Below are positions 1 through 14,683 of a stretch of 64,000 nt of DNA, one piece after another (position 1 is the stretch's first letter; the number at the start of each line of letters is the position of its first letter). This stretch comes from Gorsachius magnificus (lineage: Eukaryota > Chordata > Aves > Pelecaniformes > Ardeidae). The stretch is taken from assembly GCA_034008185.1 (NCBI GenBank), contig CM067084.1:16698385-16762384 (forward strand). Direction: 5' to 3'. The position numbers were made by a program, and so were the translations under genes. Under the pieces are notes generated by a model. It was not told the origin of the DNA. It ran no database searches and saw only the letters and a list, made by a program, of their open reading frames with translations.

Positions 1-3000
1 ATGGGGCAAGGGTAGGAGGAATTGCAAATAATGACAATGGCAGTTACGTAGGAGTTGTGGTCATGTGCTAAGCTGCACCCATTCAAACAAGATAAGCTTG
101 ATTGTATTGAAAGATAAATTTGCAGATTTTAGGGGAAAAATGCAGCCTGTAGCTACAGAATGCAGAAGTAAAGCCTTAAAAAGGGTGACTTCGCTAAGTC
201 TGTTAGTCACAGTGGGCAATCAGCTCATCGTAAACTATTAATTTAAAGCTGTGATAAAAAAGTGCCGGCCTTGGATCTACAAATAGGGGATTGATGAGTA
301 GGAGTAGGTGGTGGAATTAACACTCAACCTGGCACTTGTGGGACCACAACAAAAAATCATGAATTCAGATCTGATATACGCTCCTCAGAAGGAGCTCTGG
401 GAGATTTTAACAGGTTTATAGAACAGGTGCATGATTCCAAAACTGCAAAATCCCTTACAGTAAGAGATTTAGTGTTAAACTTATAGAGGAGATCATTTAA
501 ATACCTTCACACAGCACGAAAACAGGATATGAGAGATACTATAATTATTAGCAATGTGTATTACATGGGTCATGCCTGAAAATAAAGCCTAGCAAAGTAA
601 AGGTACGTGCATTAATTGGTGAGTATGTTCATTAGCAGCCAATTGATTTTCCATTGCCTTTATCATCTGCTGATGTCTTCAGACAAAGACTCTGGAAGAT
701 ACAGTTTGGCCCAACATGAGATGGGCATTAATCAAAAGCAGATTAAGCCTAATAGAGAGACAACTAGAAACAATTCTATGGCCTCTGCCATGTACAGGAA
801 TTAGTGTAATTTCTGAAGTTAGCAGAACTCTTTGTCACTGACGTACAGGGTGAAATCTTTGTAGTGGTGAATTAAGAGCCATTGGGCTATATTTCAAAGA
901 GTTAGGTTTTGAGCATAGATTGTTTTTAATCATGAAAATGGGCTAGATGACCATTAGTCATCTGTTTTTTCAGTTAATACAGAACTGCCTTTTCCTGACT
1001 AAAGGTATTGTTTTCCTTTAAAAAAATAGATAATTTAAAACATCAGAAATGTAAAGTATCTTTGAACGTGTTTTCAGAGGGTGTTCACTTAATCCTGTAG
1101 AATTTAGCAGGTGTTTTCCTGTTTAAATACCTGATTTGTTTTTAGTGTTCAAAACCCGATTTTATTCTTCAGAGTGCAATGCAGTATTGACCGTGAGAAA
1201 ACACTGGCTCAGGAAGGAAGGGAAGGAAGAGGTAAAATTTGAGGAAAGATTTAACAGTTTCATTTATGATAATGTCAAATGCAATTGCTTGTATACTGCA
1301 GTTTCCAATGTAGACTCGACTCTGCATGACTGAAGTATTTAGTATTTTTTTACTTTATCTATGTGCTCTGAGAAATGATTCCACAGAAAAACCTCTGCTT
1401 TCTGTAGGGAGGTGTGCTGAGTTGGTCATATTCATAATATTAAAGAACAGATTAATGTTCCTTTCTGCTGCCGTTTTAGCAATGTTAAGTGAATGGTTGA
1501 GGTAAACATGGCTTTCTAATACAGTGTATGTAGTTTGATAATCTGGGTTGCATTAAGAAATTGTGGTGAATTAAAAGGACTTAAGTCTAGTTTTAAGGAA
1601 TTCAGTTTCTTTATAAAGTAAAATTGCAGTATTACTGTCTAATCTCTCAGATGTTTATCATTATGACACATATGTCTGCAAATGAGAAGCAACTAATTAG
1701 TTTTTACCTGGCACTCCTACGGCTCTCATGTCATGTCATGTAAACCTGAGCGGCAGCATCGTGGCCTGGGTGCAGCGAGGAGGTGCGAGGTGAGCAGGAT
1801 TGGGCTGGCGTGCGAGTGACTCACTTTCCCAGGTTAATGTTTTCCTCCTCAGCGCTTATCATACTTCGTTACTAGGGGCTAATTTAGATCCTTAAATTAG
1901 CAGCTGCTTTAGGGAGAAATTTCCAGATGATCACTTTTAGCATTTCGGTGTTTTTAGTTGTATGTCATTTTACTCTCTAGGGAAGTTGTTCGCTGAGAGT
2001 TGCTGGGAGGGGGTAAGGACACGGTGGCTGGGGAAGCGGGCGGGTGCTTTGTTAGCTTTCTGCTTTTGAAGCAGGAGGAATTGAACTGGTTGAGCCAGTA
2101 ATGAAGTTGTGAGACAGATTTTATCCAATGAAGGTGGTTTTTCATTGTCCACGTTTCACTGTTGTTGCATTTTTAATTAATTAAGAAAAAAATAATAAAT
2201 TAAAGAAATTGCAACAGTATTGCTTAACTCGATGGAGTAAAATTAAGCTCAGTTGTTTGCTGTGCAGATGGTAATTCATTTAGAAATAGAAAGTAATATT
2301 GTACAGGACTTGGCCTTGTATAGTACTGTATATAGGAGATACAGCTTGTCAAGCAAGCACAATATTTTAACACCTTTTGATCAATATTATTGTGATGCTA
2401 TGTTAGGACTTGGTGGTTAATTTTTTCCCCAAAGCTTTTGGCCCCGAAGGAGCAGAACTCCCTTACCAAGACTGTGGGGTCAGCAGTATCTAATCCACTC
2501 TAGAGGGGCTTTTGTGTTGTGGTTACTTAGCAGGGCTGTGGGCCATGTTCATGAGTGCTAGTGGGAGTAGGATGGATGGAGGAGGAAAGGAAAGGATGCA
2601 GGGAGCCTTGTAAAAGGTGGTTGGCAATGACCCTTATTACTGTTAAATATTAATATTCTGAAAACAGCCACAGGCCCCATTTGAGACTGCTTAGCTGTGC
2701 TGGATGCTTTAATGTTTGTAATTGCCCTCGTTTCATACACCTCCTTTAGAATTTATAAAATGCACAGCTGATGTTTAAATAAAAATTTAAAAGGGAAAGC
2801 TATGTGGGTGAAGGTTAGCTTTTTCGTGAAGAACGTGCCGTTTGGCTAGATGCATCAGCATGGTTTGCAGTGAGCGCTGTGACACATTGGTAACTTTTTC
2901 TTACTGTCTATGGGACAGTAAAGGTGTTCCTTTAATGTTTTCTTAAACAATCCTAGCTGAATGTGTTGCCTCCTGAGTGATACTCTTAAGAGTAGTCTAT

Positions 3001-3579
3001 GAAAAGAAATCGGAGACCAGAACACAATGAGTTCTTTTAAAAATAACACCGTTAAAGAGGAGTAATAGAAGTAACATTCTTGGGTATTGTGTGTTTGTTA
3101 GAGATTTCCTGCTTATTCTGACCTTTCTAAATTTCATTCTTTCATGTTTGATAGGATTGTGCTTATGGTACTCGAGAGCAATCATTTCCTCAAATGTGTA
3201 TTAAATTATTTTTAGAGACTGTGTTTTTAGAGAGATGTGCAAATGTGTATGGCCTGAACTATTTTGTTATCTGAAGTGATGCATTGGTCTAAAAATAATC
3301 CCCCAAAATCTAGCATTTCATCCACATAAACCACATGTTGAAAAGAGGACCGGGAATACATTGTGTTGTGAAGATAGCCTGGTGATAATGATGGGGGAAA
3401 TGGTGCAATGGTACCTTTTGGAGAAATGCTGGGGGACTGCTTGTCCTACAAAATACCATGTGAAGATGGGACGGTAAGGTTTCTTCTCATATCTACTTCA
3501 GGACGTTGTTACCAAAGCAGCTTCTTTGACTCATAAGATTATTCTTTAGTATCCTTCTGACTTGTGCTCTCTTTTCTAG
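1..3579 (+). other. ARHGAP10: ARHGAP10 intron (3' part), no exon seen
   Basis: AT-rich intronic DNA upstream of the first recognisable ARHGAP10 exon. No open frame here resembles a known protein, and none is flanked by convincing splice signals in a frame that would join the exon at 3580. A short TCATG triplication lies near 1727-1742. The exons for the BAR, PH and RhoGAP domains must lie upstream of this window. Confidence 0.7.
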
Positions 3580-3742
3580 CTGACAGTCACAGCTCTCCCA
3601 GAGAAGACACCCCAACTGGGAGCATGGATTCTCTTTCTTCCCAGTCTCCGACACCTGCCTTCTCTAGCAGTCCCCCCGGGCTCCTGGACGGAAATCACCT
3701 TATTATGGACAGCGGAGATCTTGCAGGCTGGACGACAAATCT
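3580..3742 (+). CDS. ARHGAP10: ARHGAP10 coding exon, Ser/Pro-rich linker (fourth from last)
   Basis: Internal exon of 163 bp, bounded by a pyrimidine-rich acceptor (ttttctag) and a consensus donor (gtaagt). It begins with two bases that complete a codon from an upstream exon outside the window and ends two bases into a Leu codon. It reads DSHSSPREDTPTGSMDSLSS, then a Ser/Pro stretch (PTPAFSSSPPGLLDG), and ends DLAGWTTN. This low-complexity, serine- and proline-rich sequence is typical of the linker between the RhoGAP and SH3 domains of GRAF-family proteins. ARHGAP10 (GRAF2/PS-GAP) is a cytoplasmic, membrane-associated GTPase-activating protein for Rho-family GTPases (RhoA, Cdc42). No catalytic residue lies in this exon; its identity rests on the in-frame join to the SH3 exons and on the neighbouring NR3C2 gene. 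Clustered SP/TP dipeptides could be phosphorylation sites (inference). Confidence 0.86.
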
Positions 3743-5370
3743 GTAAGTAACCTGAATATTAAGTAACGTTTTTTCCACTAGTGTGACTGTGCATGTGAAA
3801 CACATTTCCCTTTTCAGTTTGGTGGCGAGTGAGTGATTTTTAGAAATTACATATAGTTGTGTTTGTTTTCTTCTGCTACAAAAAGGTATGTGTTTATATG
3901 TTGTGGTGGAGCTTAGAGGCTATTTGAATGTTTGTGGGAAAGAAATGTTCTTTTTCTACAGAAACCTAGTGCATTTTACTGTAACCTGTTATAAAATTTT
4001 AAACATTTTTTATTTAGGCAATGAATATGTAAGTTATTCTCTGTATGATGTATTACCCTAGTTTTATTTCAAGACAGTGTTAAGCTACACTTAGATGCAG
4101 GGCATTAAGATACAGGGCCAAATTTTGGGTTTAGATAAATACACTATAATGAGTGTGTGCTCAGATTCTGTTGTCTAAGAACATTATAGTTGTTAATCTC
4201 TTCTTAACACATTAAATGCCTGTTTTCCTATGAAAGTGCCGTCTGTCACTTTCAGTAGACTCTGTAGATGTTCAGACTTCAGTTTAGCAAAAATTGACAT
4301 TACAATGTTAGTCCTATCTCTGTAATACAAATTCAGGTTTGATACACAAAAAGCTGAACATAATTTGGTTTTTAAATCAGAAGTTCAGCTTGAATTGAAT
4401 TCTCTGGTTTGCTATTCATACAAACTTTAACATATCAAGACAAAGTTTTCCAGCCTTCAGTGCCAAGAAGATGGAAGGAACAGGTCTGGAGAAAAGATTT
4501 GTTACAAGTATTTTCCATAATGTCATTCTGAGTAGCCTGTTCTGTTGGTGAAGCAAGTGTGTAAAATGTATGTGTAGGTGTATGTAGCACATGAGAATGT
4601 ATAGATACCCATACGATGGTTTTACATTTCTATATGCACACACAAATAATTAACTGCTGATTAGAGTACTTATTAGCTAGAACAATATTTTCTCATGTGT
4701 ATTGAAAGAATTCCAAATTTATAGGTATTTTACATAAATGTTGTTTCTTCAGTAGGGGACTGAAGTTACTCTTTCTTTATCCTCTTGTACTGTGCACCAG
4801 TAATGGGTAGGATTAAGAATAAGTTGTATTTGATGAAAAGAGGTGCACTTGTGGAAAACATGCTGTAGATGGTATAAAACTGGAATGTCTATGAAAGCAA
4901 GCATAGCTAACTAAGGAACATAGGATTAGCAGAACATTGATAATGTCACTTCAGGGAATAAAAGAAGGAAGTGTTGGTTTTATCCAGAGGTTTCAAGAAC
5001 TTCAGGTATTCAAAAGAACATTGCATTTTTTGCATTTGTTAATTTTCATCAAAAATTATACTGCACTGCTGTTTGGGAAAACTCATTTGATGGCTGGAGG
5101 TTTTGTGCTCAGTTGGAAACAGCGCTTAAACAGTTCTGTTTGGAAGGCAAAAAAAGGTTCATGGAATGTGCATCTAGATTATTTGTCAAAAGCAGTTTCT
5201 TTCTTCTGCTCACCTGTCTGTGAAGTTTGCTTAAGAGCTATCTCTGTAACAAGCCTGGACAGTGACAGAAAGTATTCTGTGAACGGTACACTCTTTCTTT
5301 CCTCTACTTTCTCACCCCAGATTGGCTTCTCTTCCCCTTCTAGTTCTGATGACTCAGAGGGCCTTGCCTT

Positions 5371-5408
5371 AACAAAAAAAAACCAAACCCAAACCAAACC
5401 CCAAAACA
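5371..5408. repeat. A/C-rich simple repeat (AAACC-like)
   Basis: An A run followed by imperfect AAACC/CCAAA units inside the ARHGAP10 intron. Low-complexity sequence with no visible function. Confidence 0.7.
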
Positions 5409-8400
5409 GCCCCACTGTGTTAATGGCAGAGGTAGATGTCATCAAGGGAGAATGTACTTGGTGGACTTCAGCAGTTGTTGTGCATCATGGGGTCCTGTGG
5501 GCAGGGAAAGTCAGTGGTTGCCTTGCCATTGTGTAGCTGTGGTAGCTCTCACAGCTGCAGGAAATGTAGCATTGGCTGTTGAATTCCGCTTTGGTCATAG
5601 GCTATTCTCATAAATCCCAGAATTAGGTGGAGAACAAGCCTTTCTGTTTCTGGAGAATTTCAAAATGTTTTGCATTTTGTGCTAAGCTGGAACAAAACCA
5701 ATTATTAAAGTCTCAGTATCCTCTCTAAAATGGTATTGCAGGTCTTCACTGAGCTACAGTAAATACCATACTGAGTCTAGGGGAGATGGAAATACAAGAG
5801 GATCCGGTTTCTCAAGTTTCTGCTGATGTTTATAGCACATGGGTGTTGCTTGTAAGAGATCGATTGCTATGGAGTTATGTAGTCAACAAGGTGATGGTGA
5901 CTGCTTTGTGGTAGAAGAGTTGCTTGCATTCTTTCCCGGGGGGAGGGATGTTGCATTGTGGGTCAAGATATGTCAGATATTCCAAGGTTGGTTTATACTA
6001 GTAGTTTGCTTTAAGCAAGAACACGTGATGGATAGCAAGAATACTTTTTGTGGTATTTGTTTTCAAGAAAGGAAAAAACTTGTTTTTTCCTGGATGATAG
6101 CTGTTGTCACCATGATGTTTCCTGGCAGCGTTTTCTGTGATGCATGCCCTTTCCTTGTCCCACCTTTAAAAACAAAAGGAGCTACAGCTTCTAGCGTGGT
6201 GAGAGGAGCACCAAATGAAGGCAAGTACACCCTTGCCTCCTGGCCAGCACTAGGAGGGAACTGCATGGCCAGAGTGGTGAAAGAAGCTAAGAGAGCATGG
6301 GCTATACCGCTGATTTGAAATGTCTCGCGAAGCCCTGACTGCTCAATTGTCATGTCAGTATTTAAAGATGTGCTATGCATACGGTATAACTGGAAGGTGA
6401 TGTTTCACATATGTGCCATTTTGAAGCCCTGCTAAGCTGTTGGTTTTCATGTCTATAAGTGTGTGTCTGCCTGATGCTAGATTTTCTTTGAAAGCTCTGT
6501 GTGGATCAGACATATGCCCTGTGTTGTCATGTACTGCTGTAGGGGTGAGTGGAGTTGGGTGATGGTTGGCTCTTGCTGCCCACGGCAGGGGTGGTTCTCA
6601 GTGGAGACCCAAGTTTGCTTAGATAATTCTAAGATTATCTTGCACCCTAAACTTTTTTCAACCTTTTTCCTGAAGATATTTTTAACTTCACACTTCCATC
6701 TAGAGCCAAATACTAAAAATAAATACATTTTATTTTTACATATTCTCTATGGTAGAACACAGAGAGCTTTTTTCCCCTGTCAATCACAAAGTTACAGAGC
6801 AATTTATGTAGACACAAGATTCAAACTCCAAATAGCCCTGGATGGGCAAATTACCTTTTGTACTTGATGGAGCACCATGTCATAAACATGTATTGTTTAA
6901 AAATCCCTTCTATCCGAGGACGCTTAGCACAAGCTGATCTCAGACATAAACTGATAATTATGGTAGTGAGCTGGATAGATTATTCCTCCCTTGTAGTCCT
7001 CTCCACTGGTATGGACATTTTTTTCCCTTTAAGGCAGAGCAGCAATGGCAATCTCAGTTTAACGTTAACCAGAGCATTTGCATTCTTTCTTTTTCCTCTC
7101 TGCTTTAAGTGTCTGTACACGCTTGCCCTCAAGCTACAGAAATAGCATTGGACAGCCATCTATCTTCCTCAGGTTCCACTGGAACCATTGTCAAAGTCCA
7201 CTTTGCTCTGACAGAGCTCCAGGTGGTTACTGTTTCTGTAAGGAGAGCATGTTTCAGACTGTTTTGGGACTATGTTGGTATACTTTCACCAGCAGTACAT
7301 TCTCAAAATGCTCATTATTTCCCTCAAAACCATAGTTGGTTCTGGGGGAAAATAAAAGAGTTTCCATGTTAGATGCAGCCAGTTCCTTGCACGTTCCTTG
7401 TAATTCAGCTTCCCACCGGAGCCAACGTTCTGAAGATAACATTCTGAAGATAAACAGTACCTTCTAGATGAAATGCAGTTATTCATATAGTCATTCTTCA
7501 GCAGCTTTCTTTGATCTGTATCTTCTGCTAGCTGAAACACTGGAAAATAGGCAATATTCCCTGTCTCAGGAATTTGCCAGTATAGAAGTTTGTAAAGTAA
7601 AGGGTACAAATACAGAGATATTTGCCATGTTGCGCCTTGGGTTTAACAAGTAGGTCATGCATTGTAACACTTTATTCCCTCCATACAGAATAGATCTATT
7701 TTGTGAGTTGCCTATAATATTATTGTGACCTGGATTTAAACAAAAAACCCCAACCCTAATGAAGCAAAATTCCAACCATCTTTTATCCGTAGCCATCGTT
7801 TTCTCCAACACTGTTGTCTACCCTACAATTGCAAATTACCTGGGGGGAGTTTAGACCCCACAAATCCACCCTTTGCTTCTTCCTTCAGAGTTGCTTCGAA
7901 CCCTGATTGATCTGAGGAAGGGTTATTGCTAATCTCTCATGGTGAATGAATTTTTGTTTTCGTCCTCTCTCTTTCCTAGTAATATTTTTGCTATTTCTTC
8001 CATTCTGGAAGTTGCTGCAGGTTGCTGCTCCCTGCAGATTCTGTGGCAACAGGCAGGCAGTTGGCAGTGTTGGTAAGGAAAATTATTCATATAAAGGTGT
8101 ATCAGAGCCACCAGGAATCTACTGACAGTAGATGAGGGGAAGGCACAGAGTGGAAAGGGGAAGGGTGAGTAAAAAACCCCACCATGCTTCAGGAAATAAA
8201 ATGACTTGACATATAAAATTGAGTCATCAAACCGAGAGCAAGGGGGAGAGGAGGACAAAAATACAAACATGTTGTGACCAATAGCCCGTAGTAGTAGCAA
8301 GAAGGAAATTTGAATTTATTCCCAAATGTCATGGAGGAGGGAAAAAAAAAAGCAGCAGGAGAGAACAGGGCTTAACAAAAACAAAAGGTCAGGAATTACT

Positions 8401-11400
8401 TAGGATTTGCCTATAAAGGAAAGTGGGTGCTCAGTAAGCTGTAGTGTGAGTTTATAGCGTATAAGACACTGTACACTAAGTGGAGGAAGCCTGAACTTTT
8501 GTGTAAGGATACACTTAATACATTGTGAACTTTATAGTGGTGTTGCGGAATTGTTTGATAATTTTTTCTTAAGGTATTGATGTTGCTCCTTTATCCTCCC
8601 TCACTTCCCCAGTTAGGGCATGTGGATCTGGTTTGTGGGGTGGTGGTATTTGTTTTTAACACTTTTTTGGTGAAGAGTGTAAACCAGCTTAATTAGTTCC
8701 CTTTATCCAGCTCATAGTTGAGCCACACGGAGAGTTATGCCAATGTTTCTGTGAAATACCTTATGGCGTCACATCACGGCGTAGAAGAGTCCATACAATA
8801 TTAGCGCGAACCACGTAATTGAGTGAAATTCATCCTCTGGCTTAATTTCTCTGTCCTACGCAGCCTCTGGTTTTCCTATTGCATTTGCCCAAAAAGTAAA
8901 TAAATCTGCTGCATCTTTTTTGCGAGAGGCTTGATAGCTCTTGCTGGAGGATGTGGCCCTGACACTACTTTCTGCCTTCCTGATTGGCACTGAAAAATAT
9001 GCACCTTAATCACTCTGATTTTTATTCCTTTGGTGTAAAAAACTCAAATTTTTAATAATTCAAAATATGTAGTTTCCAAAGAGGAGTTCAGGATTTCAGC
9101 TACTAAGAAGCTGACTGGCTTTTCTAAGCTAGTCCCCAAGCTGTTTTGATAAGAGTGATGGTCTTGGGTTTGGAGATATGCATTAGAAGGGGTTATGGAT
9201 GGCTCTTAAAGTGCAATTGAACTATGGGACAGTAGTTGATCTTCCCTTTTACATGCAGCTGAAAGCCTGCACTTCACTGTTGAAGTGATACATGGTTTAA
9301 CTTTCACCCTATTACATTACGGCTTTACGCATGCAAACAATATATAGATATAGTGATAGCTGAACTGGGTATGTACATCTGTGTCTGATAAATATAGTTA
9401 AACAAGTAAAAGAACAGTGTAAGTTAGAGTCTGTAAAAGACAACCAATTTTTTCATTCATGTCTTCTTGTAGTGAAGTAGATGATAGTACAAAAGATGCA
9501 GTGAATCACATGAAGTGATATAATTCAATTTAAAAAGGGTGAGGTGAACTTTTTTGTGGCTGTTGTGGTTTGGTTATAGAATTTACTACATGGCTTTGGT
9601 TACCTATATCAAAATAGTTTTCAATCTTCAGCCTGTTTTATATTGTTTAGGTACTATTTAAATACTTTTTCCCCAGTTCTGTTTTGTTATGCATTAGAAA
9701 ATCTTACCTTAGAGCATAGTTTTGGGCTTTTTAACATTTCCAATTAGCCTACTCTATGCCAAAAAAGATAATTGTGGTAACTGATGTCTCTTCTTTGAGA
9801 AGCATAAGCATATCATGTCTTAAACCATAGGACCTTGTATTTGAATCCATTTGAAGTTCCAGGACCTGAAATAGATTTTCTTCAGAGAAAATATTACCCT
9901 TTTTCGATTGTATGGCCTGTGCACGCTCTGTTCCCAGTTCACTTTAATTCTCTGAATCTGTGTAAGGCTTGGGCATCCCCTATTTCCATATCCTCCTTCC
10001 AGTTTCTGCAGCTCCTATGACTCTTCTAGCTGAGGTGTTACCTGTTTACATCTAGATTAGGTATTGGACTCTCTTGCTCCCATGTCTGGTCTCATACATG
10101 TCTGATTGCTCACATCACTAACTGTTCTTTTTTCTGAGGTGCTGCTTTGACAAGAGGTCCTTCCCTGGAGCTGTAGAGCCTATTTCCTCTAATCGTAGCA
10201 GAAGGGGTCCTAAGGCAACTATTTTCTGTTATCTTAGAGAGAAAGGACATTGTGCCTAATACTGGTCTTGAGAATATTGAATTGTCTTAATTCACAAACT
10301 CAGCCTACCTGCAGGAATTCCAGAATTTCAGAGTAAGGACAAGTTTCACTCGTCTTGACTTTCATTAATCAGGATGGTGGTGTTCATCAAGCTCTTCACT
10401 GACTTACCATTTATTACCAGAACCATTTATTGCTATGAGGTCTGTCTTGTTCAGCCTTTCCCGGAGTGCTGGCTATAATGGCGGCTCACCTCCAATGGAT
10501 TAGTGTAGATGTTTCCCTTATCACGGTGACTGATTTCATTGAAAGGTGGATTCCAAGTCATGGCCTAAACCAGTGTGGACTGCCTTATGTCTATTTTGAT
10601 GTGACCTCTGAATGAACCAAAAAAGCTGAACACATGGTATTATTCCCTGGACTCGGTATGTGTTGTAATTAATCTTTCTGAGGATCTTTTTCTGATAAGG
10701 AAAGATTTCTTACTGTAACTGGTCCATTGTTGTCATGAGATCTCTTTGTGCTCACAGTACAATGCCCTATGCCAGGGCTTATCTACAGAGCTTGCAGACC
10801 TACCTCTCACAGTGCTGGGCTTTCAGAATTGGGTCAGAGTCTTCCTTCTTGGTTGAAAGACGCCTGTTACCTGCATACCTTCATTCAGATCATGAAAACT
10901 AGTGTCTTGTTCCTCAGCTGGAGAGTTCATTTTTTGGATCTGAGACTGCAGGGTCTCTGGGTTTCCCAGGGAGCTGGAACACGGTGACTTCTGATGGTTG
11001 TTCTGGATGGAGTCATGCTGCAGGATGTGGGGTAGCCTTCCTCAAGATGATACTGTCTGAGTATCTGTTTTCCTTGCCCCCTTCTCTTTCCCTCTCTAAG
11101 CTCTTTGGGATTTTGCAACTGGAGGGGATGGAAAGCATCCTGTCCCTCAAACCTCTTCACTGAGCCTGTATATGAGTGGGGGTGCATGGCTTGTCAAAGC
11201 AGTTATGTTTCTGGGCTCAGAATATTAAGATTCATAGTTTTCAAGCTGAATCCCACCTTGGATGCTGCTGCAGAAGCATGTAAGATACAGTCCTGACAGT
11301 CCGAATACTGAAGGTACTTAAAACCCAGAGGAGAAATAGAACCACCAATGCAAATGGCTTTTCAAGAACATGCAAGGGACCAGTGGCAGAGGAAATAATC

Positions 11401-14400
11401 CAGTCTTTCTTTCATTTCTTTTGCAGTTCTTCTTTATTGGTTCTCCTGACACTAAAATATTCTGTTACCCAGCTCAATGGTGTATACGTGCTACACTATG
11501 GGCATCGTTTTTGGATTTTTAATACCCACAGAGGCTTTCAAAATGGTGATGAAAGCCATGCTGCGTAGCATCCTGAGTGCTTTCAGGGTGTTTGTGGCCA
11601 GGCTGGGAAGAAGCTAATTGTTCTCTGTGAAATCTCAGGCGGTTCAAATTCCTGGTGAGCAAACTGATGTTAAAACAGACATCAGATGGCAAGGGAGGGC
11701 AGAAATAGTGGTGTTCTGCACGTAACAGAAGCCTTGGAGATAGTTATTAATTTTGTTTGACTGCTGAATGAATTCCCATCAGCCTTGTTATATCTACATC
11801 ATTAGACTACATCTATAGTCTCCTTAAAACTGGAATAGTTTCTTTTGTACTTTCTGGCTGTGGTGTGAATTTGTGATTTTACATAAATGATGAATGACTT
11901 CAGTTTCAGTGTCTTGAAAACTTTTTATAATATCTAATGTCATGATCTTATTTTAATAAAAAAGATGCTCTAACAGCTGCAGAAGGCACAGTCCAGGTAC
12001 GTAACAGTGCCCTTCCCTCATTGTGCTTATTTTGCAGTTTGCTTTTGTTTCAGCTGCCACCTCTCCAGTGACTCAGCAGTTTGAGAGCTGGGTTTAGCGG
12101 AGCAGGCACTTCTTTTCGTACCCTTTTGTTACAGAAGCAGAGGAATAGCCCTCATTTTGCAGCTCCTTTGAAACAGGCATAATATAACTTAGTCATGTGG
12201 TTCAGACAAAATAGACTTTGCCATCTCCCTGTCTTCCAGCGGGCGAGGCAGCTGGGCTTGACAGCAGCACCGCTGTGTGAGCACAGGGTAAGCGGTACGT
12301 GCGCTCAGAGCAGGGAGAGATGTGGATGCAACCCCTGCCATGAGCTGAAGTTTCTGGTTTTTTTCTTCTCCTATTTTTCTTTGCTTTTATTTTTTCCTTT
12401 TCTTTTCTTTGCGTGATTCCAGGGAATGCAGCCCCCTCATTTTTTTTTCTAAAAGGAACAGCAGTATGCTGTAAGCTTATAGATGTGCATACTTCATTTT
12501 TGCTTTGTCTGAATTATCGTTTAAAAATGCTTTAACTTAGGACAGCTGCTATAGACGTTAGCTTCAGATTTACCAGACTGGCGTGAAAGATCATTTCACT
12601 AATGTGTCAGCTGCTTCACTGAGACTTCACAATCCAAGTTTAACAAACCCTTTATTTCAGTGCTGGCTGATGTGTTCTGTATAAATGAGGGTTCAGGAAT
12701 GTTGCATGCATGCTACATACTTTAAATTTTGGAGGTGGAGTTTCTTTTTAGAGGGAACATGGATGAGAAAATTCTGTCCTTCTGTTTTGTCTCCAGCTTT
12801 GCTGCAACTATGACAATTTCTAGAATTTTGTCCACGTATTTTTCTGCTCCCCAGCCTCGCCAAGGCATAGGGGGTTTAACATGCAGGAAGATCGTTGTCT
12901 GGTGGTGGAGAGTATTGGATTGCATATCGAATCAGAAATAGCTGACACCTTTTGATATACTGTGTCGTCTTATAATGAAACCTTTTAAGAACATTTTCAT
13001 TGAGTTTATGTCAGCCAGACACTGTGATACGACAGCCATGGGGCTGCCAAACCCGTCTATGAAACAACCCTTTTTTCTTTTTTTCCTCAAGAGTTGCAGT
13101 GTAGATTCTTTTCAGAGAGTCTCTTCCTCGCTCTCAAGATAAGAGGCTGCACTTTAGCTGTGTTACCTTAGGAACCAGCCAGATAAACATCCAATAAAAT
13201 CTTGTTTTCAGGAGTTTGTTTCTGAATATCAGTACAAAATCTCTAGCTTATTTTCAGTAAGGCGGTTTCCCCCTCCTCCCTTTTCCCAGTGTTCACTGTG
13301 CCAGACAATAGCACTTTTTCTCAAAGAGAGATGGTTATGTCAGGCTTTTTTTTTTCTCTCCACAGGAAATGCATTGCCTTCGTTTTAGCCCATAGGAGAA
13401 AGGATTTCTTCAACATCTCTTCTTAAAGTTGAGATGCCATATGATAAGATATGCAGTACTTTCTAATATATCATCATCTTGATAAACAAGGTGTGCAATT
13501 AACTTTGCTATCACAAGAATCTTTCCAAGAAAAAAAAAAACATCCAGGAGTTTGTTGCTTACACACCACAACATTGGAACTGATTTTTTCCTATTGAGTA
13601 AAACCTTCTGTTTTAATTAAGTGGTTCCCGAGATAGCCCAGTACAGTAAATACCTCCTCCCTCCTCCCCCCCAAATTCTAGAATGTGCTTAATATTTAAA
13701 GTTATTAATTTTTTCCTCTTCTTCTCAACATGATGAAACTACTGCTATTGAAAAATGTGGTTTTTTCCCCTGCTGGATCCTAGAGCATGATCTCTTGCTC
13801 AGTAACCAGGAGCTGAAAGTGACAGGCGAATTCAGTAGCCGTGCTGCAGTGCTTTCGCTACAGCAAAAATGTATTATGGGAATTCATCAAAAAGGGGGGG
13901 AAGGAACAGCCCAGTGCTCCATGTACCTGCGCTTCTGGAGCATTTTTTGACTAGAACTGTTGTAGTGGCTCAGAATTTGTAGAAAACCTGCCAGTTTTTA
14001 CATGCTTTTATATAATGCTGTCTGGTAAAGGACAGAGTAGTCTTACTAGTTGATAGATTACCTTTCTTGTTGAGTCTCTGTAACTTGAGAAATAACATGC
14101 CATGACATGGTTCTGAACATTTTATTTCATATTCTGTTCCTTTATTTGCACATCTTTCCTCTTTTTTTTTTCTTTTTCTTTCCAAGTCTCAGCAAGAAAC
14201 CATCTAGTATTTATTCCAACTGTTCTTATGAATGACTCTTGCTTTCCTGGGTTGGACGGTATTTTTTGTGTCTTCTCTGTTCTGAGTATTGTTTTGAAAT
14301 CATTAATCCCCTGTCTTACACACAGGTGGTGTGTGTTTTTCTAGAGCTGATCAAGTAAGTTGCATAGATTAATATGATGCATATTTCAATGAAATGTTTC

Positions 14401-14663
14401 ATAAATGGAAGATTTTATCATTCACTTCTTGAAAATCAAGCAACACACACCTTAGGTATGCACTAGAGAAGACCACTTGGTAGAATACTCTTGGATCGTG
14501 ATTAGTTTTCATTAGAGACATTTTAGTACTCTTCTAGCAATATACTTGGCATATTATTTTTCTGTGCTCTGTAGTTTTACAGGTTTCAGAAATGAGCCTG
14601 ACACCAATCTTAATGTTGGAATTTATTTGAATTGAACAAATCAGAGCACAAGGCTTTATTTCC

Positions 14664-14683
14664 TTTTTTTTTTTTTTTTTTTT
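14664..14683. repeat. Poly(T) tract, 20 T
   Basis: Uninterrupted run of 20 T in the 13-kb ARHGAP10 intron, followed by TTTAAAATAC-like AT-rich DNA. It could be the tail of an old minus-strand retroposon, but I recognise no element body beside it. Confidence 0.8.

Noticed and set aside
4937..5536. 199-codon plus-strand open frame, the longest in the window
   Set aside because: Lies inside an ARHGAP10 intron, matches no family I know, includes a low-complexity translation of the A/C-rich repeat, and has no splice or promoter context.
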